From the NCBI GenBank assembly GCA_028015205.1, contig CM051519.1:42637979-42701978 (forward strand): a DNA stretch of 64,000 nt, read 5' to 3'. This stretch comes from Mytilisepta virgata (lineage: Eukaryota; Mollusca; Bivalvia; Mytilida; Mytilidae). Made by a program: the position numbers and the translations under genes. Below the pieces are notes generated by a model, which did no database searches, was not told the origin of the DNA, and worked only from the letters and a program-made list of their open reading frames with translations. Shown one piece after another: positions 35,633 to 46,327 of the stretch (position 1 is the first letter of the stretch; each line of letters starts with the position of its first letter).

Positions 35633-36566
35633 CATTTATTCCACATGAAGTTTCTGTTTATCTATCTTACCGCAATTAGATTTAGTTTTGGTAAGAGTTC
35701 ATCTTTTACCATGTGACCTGTACTCATGTAAAAAATAGACAATTGTTCGACTGGGTGGCAAAATTATACATTTCCGATAGACAAATCGCAAATGTTAAAA
35801 ATGTATTATAATTAGACGTATGTCAGAACCCAAAAACGGATATTGTATTCAAACAATATTAACAGATATGAAATTCCACGAAAGAAAATATCTATAATAG
35901 AGAAATACCAAAAATTCGTCAATTTCCACATGAGGCAGGCAAAACTGTGCTATTCATAAAAATCAGAAATACACAAATATTACCCGTACATTTTGTCCAT
36001 TTAATATTACCGATTATATACACATTTCTATTGTATCAGTTTCAAAAACATGTGAAAAGTGAGAGACTGCTAATTGCATTAGACTTTAACCATTGTGAAG
36101 TGACTGTATTATTTTCTGTATTATTATTTCATTAACGAAAATTTGAAGAAAGCCTTCAAGGAAAAAAAAAAGGAAAAAGAAAAAAGATGAGGCAAAACAA
36201 AAAATTATTTCCCCTTGGAGTTAGCTTTACTGTATTTTATATTCAGTTGAGCAATCGTCTTAGGAGTGATAGCTTTTGCCAATGTCAACATCAAGAGAAA
36301 GACAGCTGCAGCAGGATGATCCAACCTGGGTTTTGGTGGATGACTGCTTGCCGTGAGTGTCTCCAGTATATCTGGGATTGATGATGGTTTCTTCACTCTT
36401 CCTGTGCAGACACCAAGATGATCTGGTCAATTGTTACGATAAGGGTAAGGTTAGGATGGTATGTTTGTATATGAGCTATAAGTACATTTATTTCTGAAGT
36501 CATTCTGGCACTATTTATATTTTCTTGTTATTATTTTGCTGCCGATGTGCTTGAGTGACACACACT
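35633..36566. other. Gap without supported genes, upstream of the Ty3/gypsy element
   Basis: A 64-codon open frame at 36187-36381 is not recognised. No promoter or repeat is supported. The LTR of the next element begins near 36567. Confidence 0.3.
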
Positions 36567-36612
36567 TGATAATTATTCATTTGTTGTATTTATTATTTTC
36601 TGATTGCATTTT

Positions 36613-37786
36613 CAGCTCACCTGTCCTAAAAGGACATGTGAACTTTTGCCATCACTTGCCGTCCGTCGTCTGTCGGCCATCCGTCTGTAAACTTTTACAT
36701 TTTTATCTTCTCCTCTGAAACCCATGGACTTATTGAACTGAAACTTGGCCTGAAGCTTCTATTGAAGGTCCTTTACAAAGTTTCCATAAATCATCCCGAT
36801 CCGTGAAACAAAATGACCGCCATTAGCATTTACATGTTCTGATTGGTCCAAGTTTATAAGTTCTTCTCCTGTGAAACCGTAAAGCCAAATGAACTGATTT
36901 TTGGTATGGAGCATCTATGGAAGGTCCTTTAAAAAGTTTGCATAAATCATCCTGGTGGTGAAACAAAATCGCCGCCATTAGCATTTTCATGTTCTGATTG
37001 GTTCAAATATAAAACTTCTTCTCCTCTGAAACCGTAAAGCCAAATGAACTGATTTTTGGTATGGAGCATCTATGGAAGTCGTCTGCAAAGTTTCCATAAA
37101 TCATCCCGGTCCGTGAAATTAAATGGCCGCCATAAGCATTTACATGTTCTGATTGGTCGAAATTTAAAACCTCCTCTGAAACGTAAAGCCAAATGAACTG
37201 ATTTTTGGTATAGAGCATCTATGGAAGGTCCTTTACAAACTTTGTATAAATCATCCTAGTTCGTGAAACAAAATGGCCGCCATGACCATTTACATGTTCT
37301 GATTGGCCGAAATTGAAGTCTTCTCCTCTGAAATCGTAAAGCCAAATGAACTGATTGTTGGTGTGGAGCATCTATGTAAGGCCCTTTACAGAGTTTGCAT
37401 AAATCATCCTGGTCCGTGAAACAAAATGGCCGCCATGACCATTACATGTTCTGAGTGGTTGAAAATTTAAAACTTCTCCTCTGAAACCGTAAAGCCAAAT
37501 AAACTTAATTTTGGTATGGAGCATCTATGAAAGGTCCTTTACAAACTTTGCATACATTATCATAGTCTGTGAAACAAAATGGCCACCAGAAGCCTTTATA
37601 TGTTCTCATTGGTCAAATTTTTAAATTCTTCTCCTCTGAAACCGTTTGGCCAACTTATACTTGGTATGAAAAATCTATGGAAGGTTATTTACAAAGTTTC
37701 CAGAAATCAATCTAGTCCATCAAATCAAATAAAAAGTTTGTGACTCTCAGGTGAGCGATACAGGCTCAGCCCTCTGAGCCTCTTGG
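36613..37786 (+). mobile_element. Pearl/Helentron-type element, copy 2, inside the 5' LTR
   Basis: Starts CAGCTCACCTGTCC and ends CAGGTGAGCG, a hairpin region (GGCTCAGCCCTCTGAGCC) and TCTTGG. The core has ~155-bp units: 'ctcctctgaaac' or a close variant recurs near 36708, 36860, 37020, 37168, 37322, 37474 and 37631. The 3' LTR of the host shows the empty site. Left flank ...GCATTTT plus right flank TATGCATG equals ...GTATTTTTATGCATG, so insertion was between two Ts with no duplication. Confidence 0.85.
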
Positions 37787-38130
37787 TATGCATGTATTTC
37801 CTGGGATGATAAGTTAGGATAGTGTTCGTTCTCATTGTTTGACCAGGGGGGGGGGGGGGGGGGACCGGCAACGTTTCGTACCCATGTGACATTCCCAGCT
37901 TTAGTTTGCCATTTTTATCCCTTATCCCCGCTTCTCACCTGTTTGCTGCATTTACGTAGGGCTTGTAACTGGGGTAATTTCCATATAATATAGGTTGTAG
38001 GTAAGCCCCGTTTCTCCTTAGTCCCTCTCCTGATCGTTTCAGTCATTGAATTGACCGCCATTTTGTCTGGTAACAAATCACTGCGCAACTGTTGACCTTT
38101 GCAGGAATTTAACCTGCGACCCGTATATCG

Positions 38131-38202
38131 ACCAATCAGATTAACGGGGTGTCCACATTTCGGGTTTATGCCCACAGGGTCAATGTGGGCCGAGAGTATA
38201 AA
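38131..38202 (+). promoter_or_regulatory. LTR promoter elements: CCAAT and TATA boxes
   Basis: ACCAATCAG at 38131-38139 and TATAAA at 38197-38202 are spaced as a plausible RNA polymerase II promoter within the 5' LTR. The truncated 3' LTR keeps the CCAAT region but ends before the TATA position. Confidence 0.45.
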
Positions 38203-38682
38203 TTGGCTGCGGGAGGCTGCGAAACCGTTACCAGGGCATATTGTTACCATTGAACCCTTTACCAAAACTATCTGAGCGATCCACCCGCAGTCTTTTCAAA
38301 CCTGTACCCGCTGGATACTAGCCACGTTTGGTACGCCCCTTTATTAACATAGATTAGTCTTCGCCTTGACCTATATACGATATCCCGTCCGTTTTACATT
38401 TTTACTACGAACTAGTCAAAAGGGGGTCTCTGTATATTTTTCAGCTGAGTTGGGATTTTAACATATATTGTAAATAATTATATATACTGTTGAATATATA
38501 AATGGTTATATATTTATATATGAGTTTTTGCTGAGTTAACTATGGACTAAGTGTTACGGTGTAAAACTAGTGCCTATATTTGACACGCTACCATTGAAAT
38601 TCAGTGATACCATAGAATTATGACCATGAGATATTACCAAACCCCTCGGTTATGACTTGAATACCATGAGGGTTTAACATTT

Positions 38683-38700
38683 TGGTGCCCGGCGGTGGAA
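38683..38700 (+). other. Possible tRNA primer-binding site
   Basis: TGGTGCCCGGCGGTGG follows the presumed LTR end ...AACA by 3 bases. LTR retroelements prime minus-strand synthesis from a tRNA whose CCA end pairs with a TGG here. The tRNA species was not determined. Confidence 0.45.
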
Positions 38701-38805
38701 TTTCGAAAGTACCCAGACAAATTTGTATTTGAATATTTAGAAGTTTTGACTCAGCAAAAATTAGGAGTATTTTGAAAAAGTTGTTAGGCACAATTTCAAA
38801 TAAAG

Positions 38806-39920
38806 ATGAGTAGTGGTGAAGGGGGGTCACGGACCTCTATAGCAACAACTCCTAGCATTTCTCCCGAGATACTCTCACCTTGTGAAGTACATGGTGCCCA
38901 TGCCGGTCAAATATTAGATAACAATGCCTTTAAATTGAAGGTAGATTTATTATCATTACAAGTTGACCGCAGAAATACTAGTATACAGGGAATGCATTCA
39001 GATTTAATGCAACTTCATAGAAAATTTGACGACCAGAACAGAAAAATTGATGACAGTATCAACCAAAGTAAACAAAATTTCAGACAGCTGGAGTCTCTTA
39101 TTATGAGACCTACAACACCAGAGGGTACCAGTAACAAACGACAGCATAAAACCCCAGAGCAAAGGGAAAATACTGACCGGTTTCCCTTATCCAACCATGA
39201 GTGTAACTTTGCTCAAAATAGTAATAATGACCACTGTGCATTTGAAATGCATAGTACTAGTGGGCAACTCTTGGCCTCAGTTCATCAATATGAACCAGAA
39301 AGTGTAAGTAGTACACCAGTCAACCCCAGCAGCTAAATGAAAATGTAGGTTTTTCAAAACCAAATACCTATGATGGTAAAACTCATTGGACTGATTACCA
39401 GGTTGATTCTGAGACAGTATCAAAAATTAACAAGTGGTCAGAACAGGTAAAAGCTCTAAAGCTTATATCCTGTATGCAAGGTGCTGCGTTGGCAACTTTT
39501 GGAGATATAAATATTGGTAACCCCCCCCCCTTATAACATATCAAAATGCTGACAAATAGTTTTGCACCTGAAAATAAGGCAGATATGTTCCGTTCACAAA
39601 TGGACGCCAGAATTAGAAGGAAAGGTGAGTTGGCCCAGGGTATAAAACGGCTAGTCTGTCTTGCATATCCCTCTGTTTCTCAAGAAGTTCGAGACAGTTT
39701 GGCTTACTGAGCATTTAGGGATGCTCTGAATGATTATGAGCTTGAACGGGCCCTATGTCAAGCCAACAAAGACAACATTGATGAAGCTCTACATATAGCA
39801 CTAAGGTATGAAGCCTTTCACATTGACAAGAAGAAGCCTACTATAAGGTACCAAACAACAGAGGACAAACCTTACAAAAATGAATCAGGACGCAGGTATA
39901 ACAAGTCTATTATTAACCAG
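38806..39920 (+). pseudogene. Ty3/gypsy gag (N-terminal and capsid region)
   Basis: The first 176 codons (38806-39336, ATG after the primer-binding region) contain a probable coiled coil (LHRKFDDQNRKIDDSINQ, about residues 65-90). A frameshift near 39330 leads into the capsid-like part: TYDGKTHWTDYQVD, KLISCMQGAALATF, RKGELAQGIKRLVCLAYP and ELERALCQANKDNIDEAL. That order is typical of gag in Ty3/gypsy elements of animals. Stops and a C-run frameshift near 39525 break it. Gag would form the particle that packages element RNA. Confidence 0.75.
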
Positions 39921-39924
39921 TAGG

Positions 39925-40430
39925 GTAAAATACGTTAAAAATGCCTTATCTTTATGAGCAAAATGAATGCATTACAGCAGGGCCATTACAGCATTTTGTT
40001 CATAATAACCGGGCCATTACAGATTTTTGTTCATAATAACCGGTTATTACGGCTTTTTCAAAATGGCTGCTTTTTTTCAATACTCCACTTGGAAATTTCA
40101 GAAAGAGCAAACTAGAACATTTTAAAACATATTTTTGAAAAAAAAACTGTCGTTAATCTTTAAAACTGTTCTCACAAGTTTGCTTACTTACCATTATATT
40201 TGTGCTATTCGCATTAATGCAAATGCTATATACAAATTGGTTAATAAAAGTATTAAGAAATGGGTGTTTTCATAATGGCCCTATTATATGTCCTCGGTCT
40301 GTAATAATGGCCTTCGGATGCTGTAATGGCCCACGGCGTTGCCTCGGGCCATTACAGCAATCCTCAGGCCATTATTACAGACCTTGGACATATAACAGGG
40401 CCATTATGAAAACACCCATTTATTAATACT
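39925..40430. mobile_element. Foldback-bearing insertion in gag, with 182-bp near-perfect palindrome
   Basis: Separates the gag capsid region from the zinc knuckle. The right part, 40249-40430, is one hairpin: arms of about 84 bp with few mismatches (outer AGTATTAA...AATGGGTGTTTTC, inner CTGTAATGGCCC) around a loop of about 13 bp. The left part (39975-40055) repeats GGGCCATTACAG followed by 'ttttgttcataataacc' twice. The exact left end is uncertain; there is no coding content. Confidence 0.7.
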
Positions 40431-40438
40431 ATATTATA

Positions 40439-40956
40439 TGTCATTATTGTCATAAACCAGGACACATTGCTGTCAAATGTAAACAAAGACTTAGAGATCA
40501 GCAAACTACAATTGAGAATATAAAGAGTACTAAAACCCCTAGGTATGAAACTGACAAGAGGCATAACTCAAGACATTTAAACTGTTAGAAGCTGAAAGTT
40601 AGGGGCAACTTTCAGCTTAAGTTTCAGAGGAAAATTTTAGACCCACTTTATTTCATATGAAATCTCGGAATAATGATGGTTTGTTTATTACTGTATAAAT
40701 TAATCAGTATCCTGTACACTGTCTGATTGATACAGGGGATACTTGGAATGTGCTACATAGTAATATTTTTTAGAAGTTACCTCAGAGTGTTCAGGGTAGG
40801 CTCAAACCATATCCTCACAAACTACGAATGGCAGATGGGAATGAAGTAACACCCTTAGGGACAATTACACTTCCCTTGTACCTTAATAACCAGGTAATTT
40901 ATCAGTTAATGTTAGTGGCTAATGTAGAGATCCCAGCTGTTTTGGGTTTTGATTTT
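40439..40956 (+). pseudogene. Ty3/gypsy zinc knuckle and protease, N-terminal part
   Basis: A perfect CCHC zinc knuckle is encoded at 40439-40480: CHYCHKPGHIAVKC (C-x2-C-x4-H-x4-C). About 250 bp later comes an aspartic protease start, CLIDTGDTWNVLH, with the catalytic DTG, then LRMADGNEVTPLG and VEIPAVLGFDF. The reading is cut after GFDF by the pearl insertion at 40957 and resumes in the same frame at 43318. An in-frame stop follows the DTG segment (after SNIF). The knuckle binds RNA; the protease would mature the polyprotein. Confidence 0.8.
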
Positions 40957-43317
40957 TAGCTCACCTGACCCGAAGGGTCATGTGAGCTATTGCCATCACT
41001 TGGCGTCCGTCGGCGTCCGTCCGTCGTCCGTCGTCCGGCATCCGTCGTCCGTCGTCCGTCGTCCGGCGTAAACTTTTTAAAAAATCTTCTCCTCTGAAAC
41101 TGCTAGGCCAATATGAACCAAGCTTGGTCTGAATCATCACCAGGGTACCTAGTTTCAAAATTGTATCCGATGAGTCCAAGGACCAAACAACATGGCCGCT
41201 GTTACTATATATAGAACATAGGGGTAAATTGCTGTTTTTGGTTAATAACTCAAAAACCAGTACAGATATCGTAAATCTGACATGGGGTAAAAATGATCAA
41301 CATGGCAAGATCTACCTACCCTGCAATTTTGAAGTTAATTGGAATACCCATCTTGGAGTTATTGCCCTTTTTTGAAATTTTCAAATTTTTTATACATTTT
41401 GTCTTATATTTTGAAAAGTATTAGAGATAGAGGTTAAGTTTTATTGCAGAAATGTTCAACATGTCAAGATCAACATACCCTCTAATTGTGTTATAAATCA
41501 GAATACTCATCTTGGAGTTATTGCCCTTTCTTTGTCAAATTTTCAACATTTTAATATATTTTGCCTTATATTTCATTAACTATAAGAGATAGAAGTTAAG
41601 TTTAAATTGCAAAAGTGTTCGGTTTATCGACTGCATGCTTCATGACACAAAACCGAAAGGATTTCAAATGTTGTAATAAGAGTTATGTCCCCTTAATGAA
41701 AAGCAGTTTTCGCTAAAAATCTCAATTTTGACCTTGACCTTTGACCGCAGACCTTGTTATCGAAATAACTCAGAAACCTTAAGAGATAGCTGATGAAATG
41801 TATTGGGAAAAATGTTTATCTTGTCAAGATCTAAATTTGTCTCATTAGAACTGAAGTTCTACGATGACTCCATATAGGAGTTACTGCCCTTGACACATGT
41901 TTGATTTATACTATATCTCGAAAACCATTATAGATATGAAGAAAATGTTAATACAAAAAAGATCAGTTTCAAAAGATCTACATTTTAGTACCAAGGTCAA
42001 AAGTCAGGGATCAAGGTCATTGAAAAAGCCCTTAGCAACCGATGGAAAAGTACCTAGCAACCATATATATTTATGCACAGGACCATATTATAGAGCCGTA
42101 GAGATCAAAATGAAAGTTCAAGGGTCAAGGTCATCGAAAAAGTTCTTAGCGACCGATGGAAAAGTACCTAGCAACCATATATATTTATGCTCAGGACACT
42201 ATTATAGATCTGTAGAGGTCAAAATAGAAGGTCAAGGGTCAAGGTCATTGAAAAGGTCCTTAGTAACTGATAGAAAAGTACCTAGCAACCATATATATTT
42301 ATGTTCAGGAATCTTTTTTAGAGCTGTAGAGATAAAAAGGAAGGTCATTGGTCAAGGTCATTGAAAAAGTCCTTTGTAACCGATGGAAAAGTACCTAGCA
42401 ATCATATATATTTATGCTCAGGACCCTATTATAGAGCCATAGAGGTTAAAATGGAAGGTCAGTGGTCAAGGTCATCGAAAAAGCCCTTAGTAACCGATGT
42501 AAAAGTACCTAGCAACCATATATATTTATGTTCAGGGACCTATTTTAGAGCTGTAGAGGTCAAAATCGAAGGTCAATGGTCAAGGTTATTGTGATAGTCC
42601 TATATTTTGACTATACAAGTCAAAATAGAAGGTCAACAGTCATGCTTAATAGCCTTAATTGCAATTTGACACGGGAAAGACCTTGCAATTGTTCTCTGAA
42701 CAATTGTCTTTTGGTCCCATTTAAAAATGGTATCGGACATGTCCATACCTGGTCCAAGATGGCCACCAGTGGGGAACATAGTTTAACATTGGACACTCAC
42801 CTGATCCAAGATGGATACTAGCAGGGAACATAGTTTAACATTTGACCCAATGGGGAAATGTATTCAAATATCTTCTCTGAAACCGCTGGGCTAATTTGAA
42901 CCACACTTGGTCACAATAGTCTGGATGGTCCAATTAAAAAATTGTATCTGACATGTTCAGATCTGATCCAAGACGGCCACCAGCAGGGAACATAGTTTAA
43001 CATTGGACCCCATGGGGAAATGTATTCAAAGATCAATTAAGTTCTCTTCTGAATCTACTGTACCAATTGGAACCACACTTGGTTACAATGATCCTTGGGT
43101 GGTCCCCTTTAAAAAATTGTATCCAACACGTATGCTCCAACTGAAAGAACACTGCCAGCAGGGAACATGATTTAACAGTTGACTCTTATGAAACTACTAT
43201 ACCAATTGGAACCAAACTAATTTACAATTGTTCTTGGATAGTCCCCATTAAAAACTATCTGACAGGTCCACATTACATCCTATGCCAGCAGAGTGGTGTA
43301 TCCAGGTGAGCTCTAGT
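40957..43317 (+). mobile_element. Pearl/Helentron-type element, copy 3, inside the protease
   Basis: Starts TAGCTCACCTGACCC and ends CAGGTGAGCTCTAGT. It contains three core arrays: GTCCGTCGTCC short repeats (41003-41070), five 114-bp units ('aagtacctagcaaccatatatatt' at 42048, 42162, 42276, 42389 and 42503), and ~170-bp units of the copy-1 type ('caagatggccaccag', 42755-43200). The 114-bp period is a multiple of three, which explains the long open frames at 41897-42594. Flanks rejoin in frame at T|T, so the ends are known to the base. Confidence 0.85.
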
Positions 43318-44552
43318 TTGAACCAGAACAAGTGTATCATAGATGTGGCCAATGCTTCCTTGCAGCTGAATAACCAAATCATAGGCTGTAAATTAGAGTC
43401 AAATACCCAGTTTATATAGAATTTCTGTAAATCAGAAAATAACCATTCCGCCTCAGAGTGCGATGATTATACAAGGTAAACTGATAGTATACCCTTGATA
43501 AACCTCAAATACTGTATAAAAATACCTGTGCAGCTAAGGCTGAAACCATTTCTGATTAAGATGTTATTAGTGATCTGACCAAAATGGATGAAAACAAGGT
43601 CCTACCTGAGCAGTTAAAGATAATTGTACAAAAATTTGTAAGCTTACGAGTGATCAAATGCAAAAACTGGACAAGTTGCTCATTGCTAATAAGCATGTTT
43701 TTTCTTTGTTCAAATATGATTTGGGCCTCACCAATATTGTACAACATAAGATTAATACCACTCATGCTAAACCTCTAAAACTACCCCTAGACGGGTACCT
43801 CTAGCTTTAGGAAGGGAAGTTGAGCAAGAGATTCAGCATATGCTGGATAATGTTATAATACAACCTAGTAAGTCACCCTGGAGTAGTCAAATTGTGGTAA
43901 GAAGAAAACCAGACTCCAGTATTCGTATATGTTTAGATTTTCGAAGACTGAATGAAATTTCGATTAAAGACAGTTATCCCTTACAAGGATAGACTCGTCC
44001 TTGGTTAAGTACCGTCGACTTTGCCAGTGGTTATTTTCAGGTGGGTATGGCCCCAGATGATGCTCCTAAGACGGCATCTGCCACTACCAAAGGTCTATTT
44101 GAATTAAAACATATGGCTATGGGGTTATCAAATGTTTGTGCTACATTTGATTGACTTATTGAATACATCTTAGCTGGACTCCAATGGGAGATATAATCAT
44201 ATTCTCTAAAACATTTGATGAACATATAACCAGACTGAACCAAATATTTTCAAGAATCGATAAAGCAGGTCTCAAAATTGCCCCTAAAAAAGTGTTATTT
44301 ATTTCAGAAGGAGGTAAAATTTTTGGGTCATATAGTTAACAGGGAGGGCATAATGCCAGATCCTTCAAAAGTTGAAGCTATAAATAACTGGCCGACCCCT
44401 ATGAATCTGAAAGATCTGAGGGCATTTTTAGGAACATGCTCATATTATCGCAAATTTATAAAAGATTTCTCTAAAACTGCAAAGCTACTTCACCATCTGA
44501 CTGAGACAAATGTCATTTATCGGTGGACATGAGAATGTCAATAATCATTTGA
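43318..44552 (+). pseudogene. Ty3/gypsy protease end and reverse transcriptase
   Basis: Resumes the protease (KCIIDVANASLQL), then in changing frames gives the RT: LGREVEQEIQHMLDNVII, SSIRICLDFRRLNEIS, LSTVDFASGYFQVGMAP (motif A, first catalytic Asp), FELKHMAMGLSN (motif B), then IIIFSKTFDEH and KKCYLFQKEVKFLGHIV, PMNLKDLRAFLGTCSYYR. The stretch that should hold the YxDD catalytic pair, between LAGLQWE and IIIFS, is missing (about eight codons). The enzyme is dead regardless of its stops. Confidence 0.8.
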
Positions 44553-45769
44553 CACAAAGTCCAATTCTAAGTAAAGGCAAGAAATATCAAAGGGATATTC
44601 GAAGGAGAGAAAAATCGTAACAACTGACAAACGCCGGAGAACAACGAAGACAAGACCAAAACAATACATGCACTACAATTAAAAACTAAAAACATATGAA
44701 CAACATAGACCCCACCAAAAATCTGGGGTAGACTCAGGTGCTCCGGAAGAGTAAGCAGTCTCTGCTTCCTGCAGGACACCCGCCATGCTGTCCATGTAAA
44801 ATCCGATATGAGGAAGGGATAATATCAATGGAACAGGTCCATTTTCAATTTGGAAACGGTTTTTTCATACCTGTCAACCAAGTCATGATGACGCCCATAA
44901 AACTTTAATAAGGATGACTTCAGCTTAGGAGCAACGTACCCCTGTCTGAGCAATTTTTCTGTCAGAAGCCGGGCTCTGTCCAGGAAGTCAACGTATATGT
45001 CACAAGCTCTGGAATAACGTATGAGTTGTGAAAAATATACTCCATACGCCGGCGCTTCTGGAATATTGCCGCTCAAAAATGGGAAGTTGACGATTGGGAA
45101 GTCAAAGTTATCCCGTTTGTCGTAAAGTTTTGTATTCAACCTTCCTCTGGTGTCAATTTCGAGGTGAAGGTCAAGATAAGATGCAGACTTGGCAGTGTCT
45201 GTTGTATCTTTGATTTGGAGCTCATTTGGGATAGATGAGATGTAAGAAATTCCCAAAACGTGAATTGTTGAGTGATAAGACATCATCTATGTAGCGGAAG
45301 CTGAAATTAAAAGTACGGGCTAATTTCTTCTGTTTTTCCTTAAGAAGCCCGTCAAGGAAGTCTGCCTCATATGAGTAAAGGAATAAGTAGGCCAGTAGTG
45401 GCGCACAATTAGTACCCATAGGAATGCCAATTGTCTGTTGGAAAACACGTCCACCAAATTGAACAAATATGTTGTCGATCAAAAATTCAACCATCAGGAC
45501 AATTTCGTCCTCTGTATATTTTTTGTTAGATTTAGAGTGGTTTTTAACAAAGTATGATTTATATTTACCAATGACAAGGTATGTGTATCTGTTGTTGCCA
45601 TTTTTATTTTGAAAGCATCGATGGATTAGATCTTTCAACTTCTCCTTCAGTTGTGAATGAGGAAGGTGGTATAGAGGGTAGAGAAATCAATTGTTTTTAT
45701 GCTGTTACAGACTGAAATGGACCGAGATCGTAAAATATCCTTTAAGTCTTTGGAGTTCTTTAATATCCA
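44553..45769 (-). mobile_element. 5'-truncated RT element inserted between gypsy RT and RNase H
   Basis: A ~1.2-kb block on the opposite strand. CATTTGA occurs on both sides (44546-44552 and 45770-45776), a possible 7-bp target duplication. Minus-strand order: RT (45765-44825), then a non-coding 3' end that includes 'ctcaggtgctccggaagagtaagcag'. It interrupts the gypsy frame just after its RT. Confidence 0.7.
44825..45765 (-). pseudogene. Reverse transcriptase of the nested element
   Basis: Read on the minus strand: DFSTLYTT near the 5' end, then frame 45638-45222 with IGIPMGTNCAPLLAYLFLYS (motif B), ARTFNFSFRYIDDVLSLNN (motif C, catalytic DD), then, after a frame change near 45250, frame 45286-44825 with SASYLDLHLEIDTRGRL, KLYDKRDNFDFPIVNFPF and LIRYSRACDIY. 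It ends SSLLKFYGRHHDLVDRY. It belongs to a widespread animal RT family related to Penelope-like RTs, but I do not assign a clade; no GIY-YIG domain follows. One frameshift and 5' truncation make it a pseudogene. Confidence 0.7.
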
Positions 45770-45772
45770 CAT

Positions 45773-46327
45773 TTGATTGATACAACTTCTCTAATATATC
45801 CAGATGTAAATAAGGAATTTATACTAGATACAAATGCTTGTGCGCTACTGGCCGTAGTGTCAGTTATAATACATTTTCACCACTACTTATATGGAGTTCC
45901 TTTTGTTGTGAGATCTGGCCATGGTGCACTTAGTTGGTTGACCAATTTCAAAAACCCGGAAGGTCAGCTAGCCAGATGGCTGGAGATTTTAGGATGTTAT
46001 AATTTTACCATAAAACACAGGGCCGGATTAAAACATGGTAATGCTGACGGGTTATCTCGACGACCTTGTACCAACTGTAGTCACTGTGACAAAAAGGAAC
46101 TACAGTCAGGTGAGTTCACTAGTGAAAAATCGCCTACCATTAAGGCTCAGGGACCCTCAACTCAATTGGATCCAGAAGTGGAACCAAATACCATATCTTC
46201 AAACCGGATTAACGGTAAGACCCTAGCTGAACTATCAAAGGCTCAGCAGGATCACCCAGTGTTAAAAACAGTCTTGTCATGGTTACACCAAAACCGTAAA
46301 CCAGTGGCAGGAAGTATCTCATCTTAG
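45773..46327 (+). pseudogene. Ty3/gypsy RNase H (internally deleted) and linker
   Basis: The 184-codon frame begins LIYPDVNKEFILDTNA, the first strand of Ty3-type RNase H, and jumps straight to LLAVVSVIIHFHHYLYG, FVVRSGHGALSWLTNF and FTIKHRAGLKHGNADGLSRRP. About 35 residues normally between these parts are missing, which removes catalytic residues. The Cys/His-bearing linker after SRRP leads to the integrase. Confidence 0.8.

Larger units (their letters stand above)
36567..38680 (+). repeat. 5' LTR of the Ty3/gypsy element, split by a pearl element
   Basis: 36567-36612 and 37787 onward match 49424-49792 in order ('tgatartta...', 'gtatttattatt-tctgattg', then 'atgcatgtattt-ctgggatgataagttagg', a long G run, 'ccttatccccgcttctcacctg', 'gacccgtatatcgaccaatca'). 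The right end is placed at ...TTTAACA just before the possible primer-binding site. Without the insert the LTR is about 940 bp. It carries a G run near 37847-37863. Confidence 0.75.

Noticed and set aside
41897..42594. Long open frames in the third pearl element
   Set aside because: They come from a 114-bp repeat whose period is a multiple of three; there are no domains.
45770..45776. CATTTGA as a certain 7-bp target duplication of the nested RT element
   Set aside because: Kept only as a possibility: short AT-rich words repeat often, and removing one copy does not restore the gypsy reading frame.
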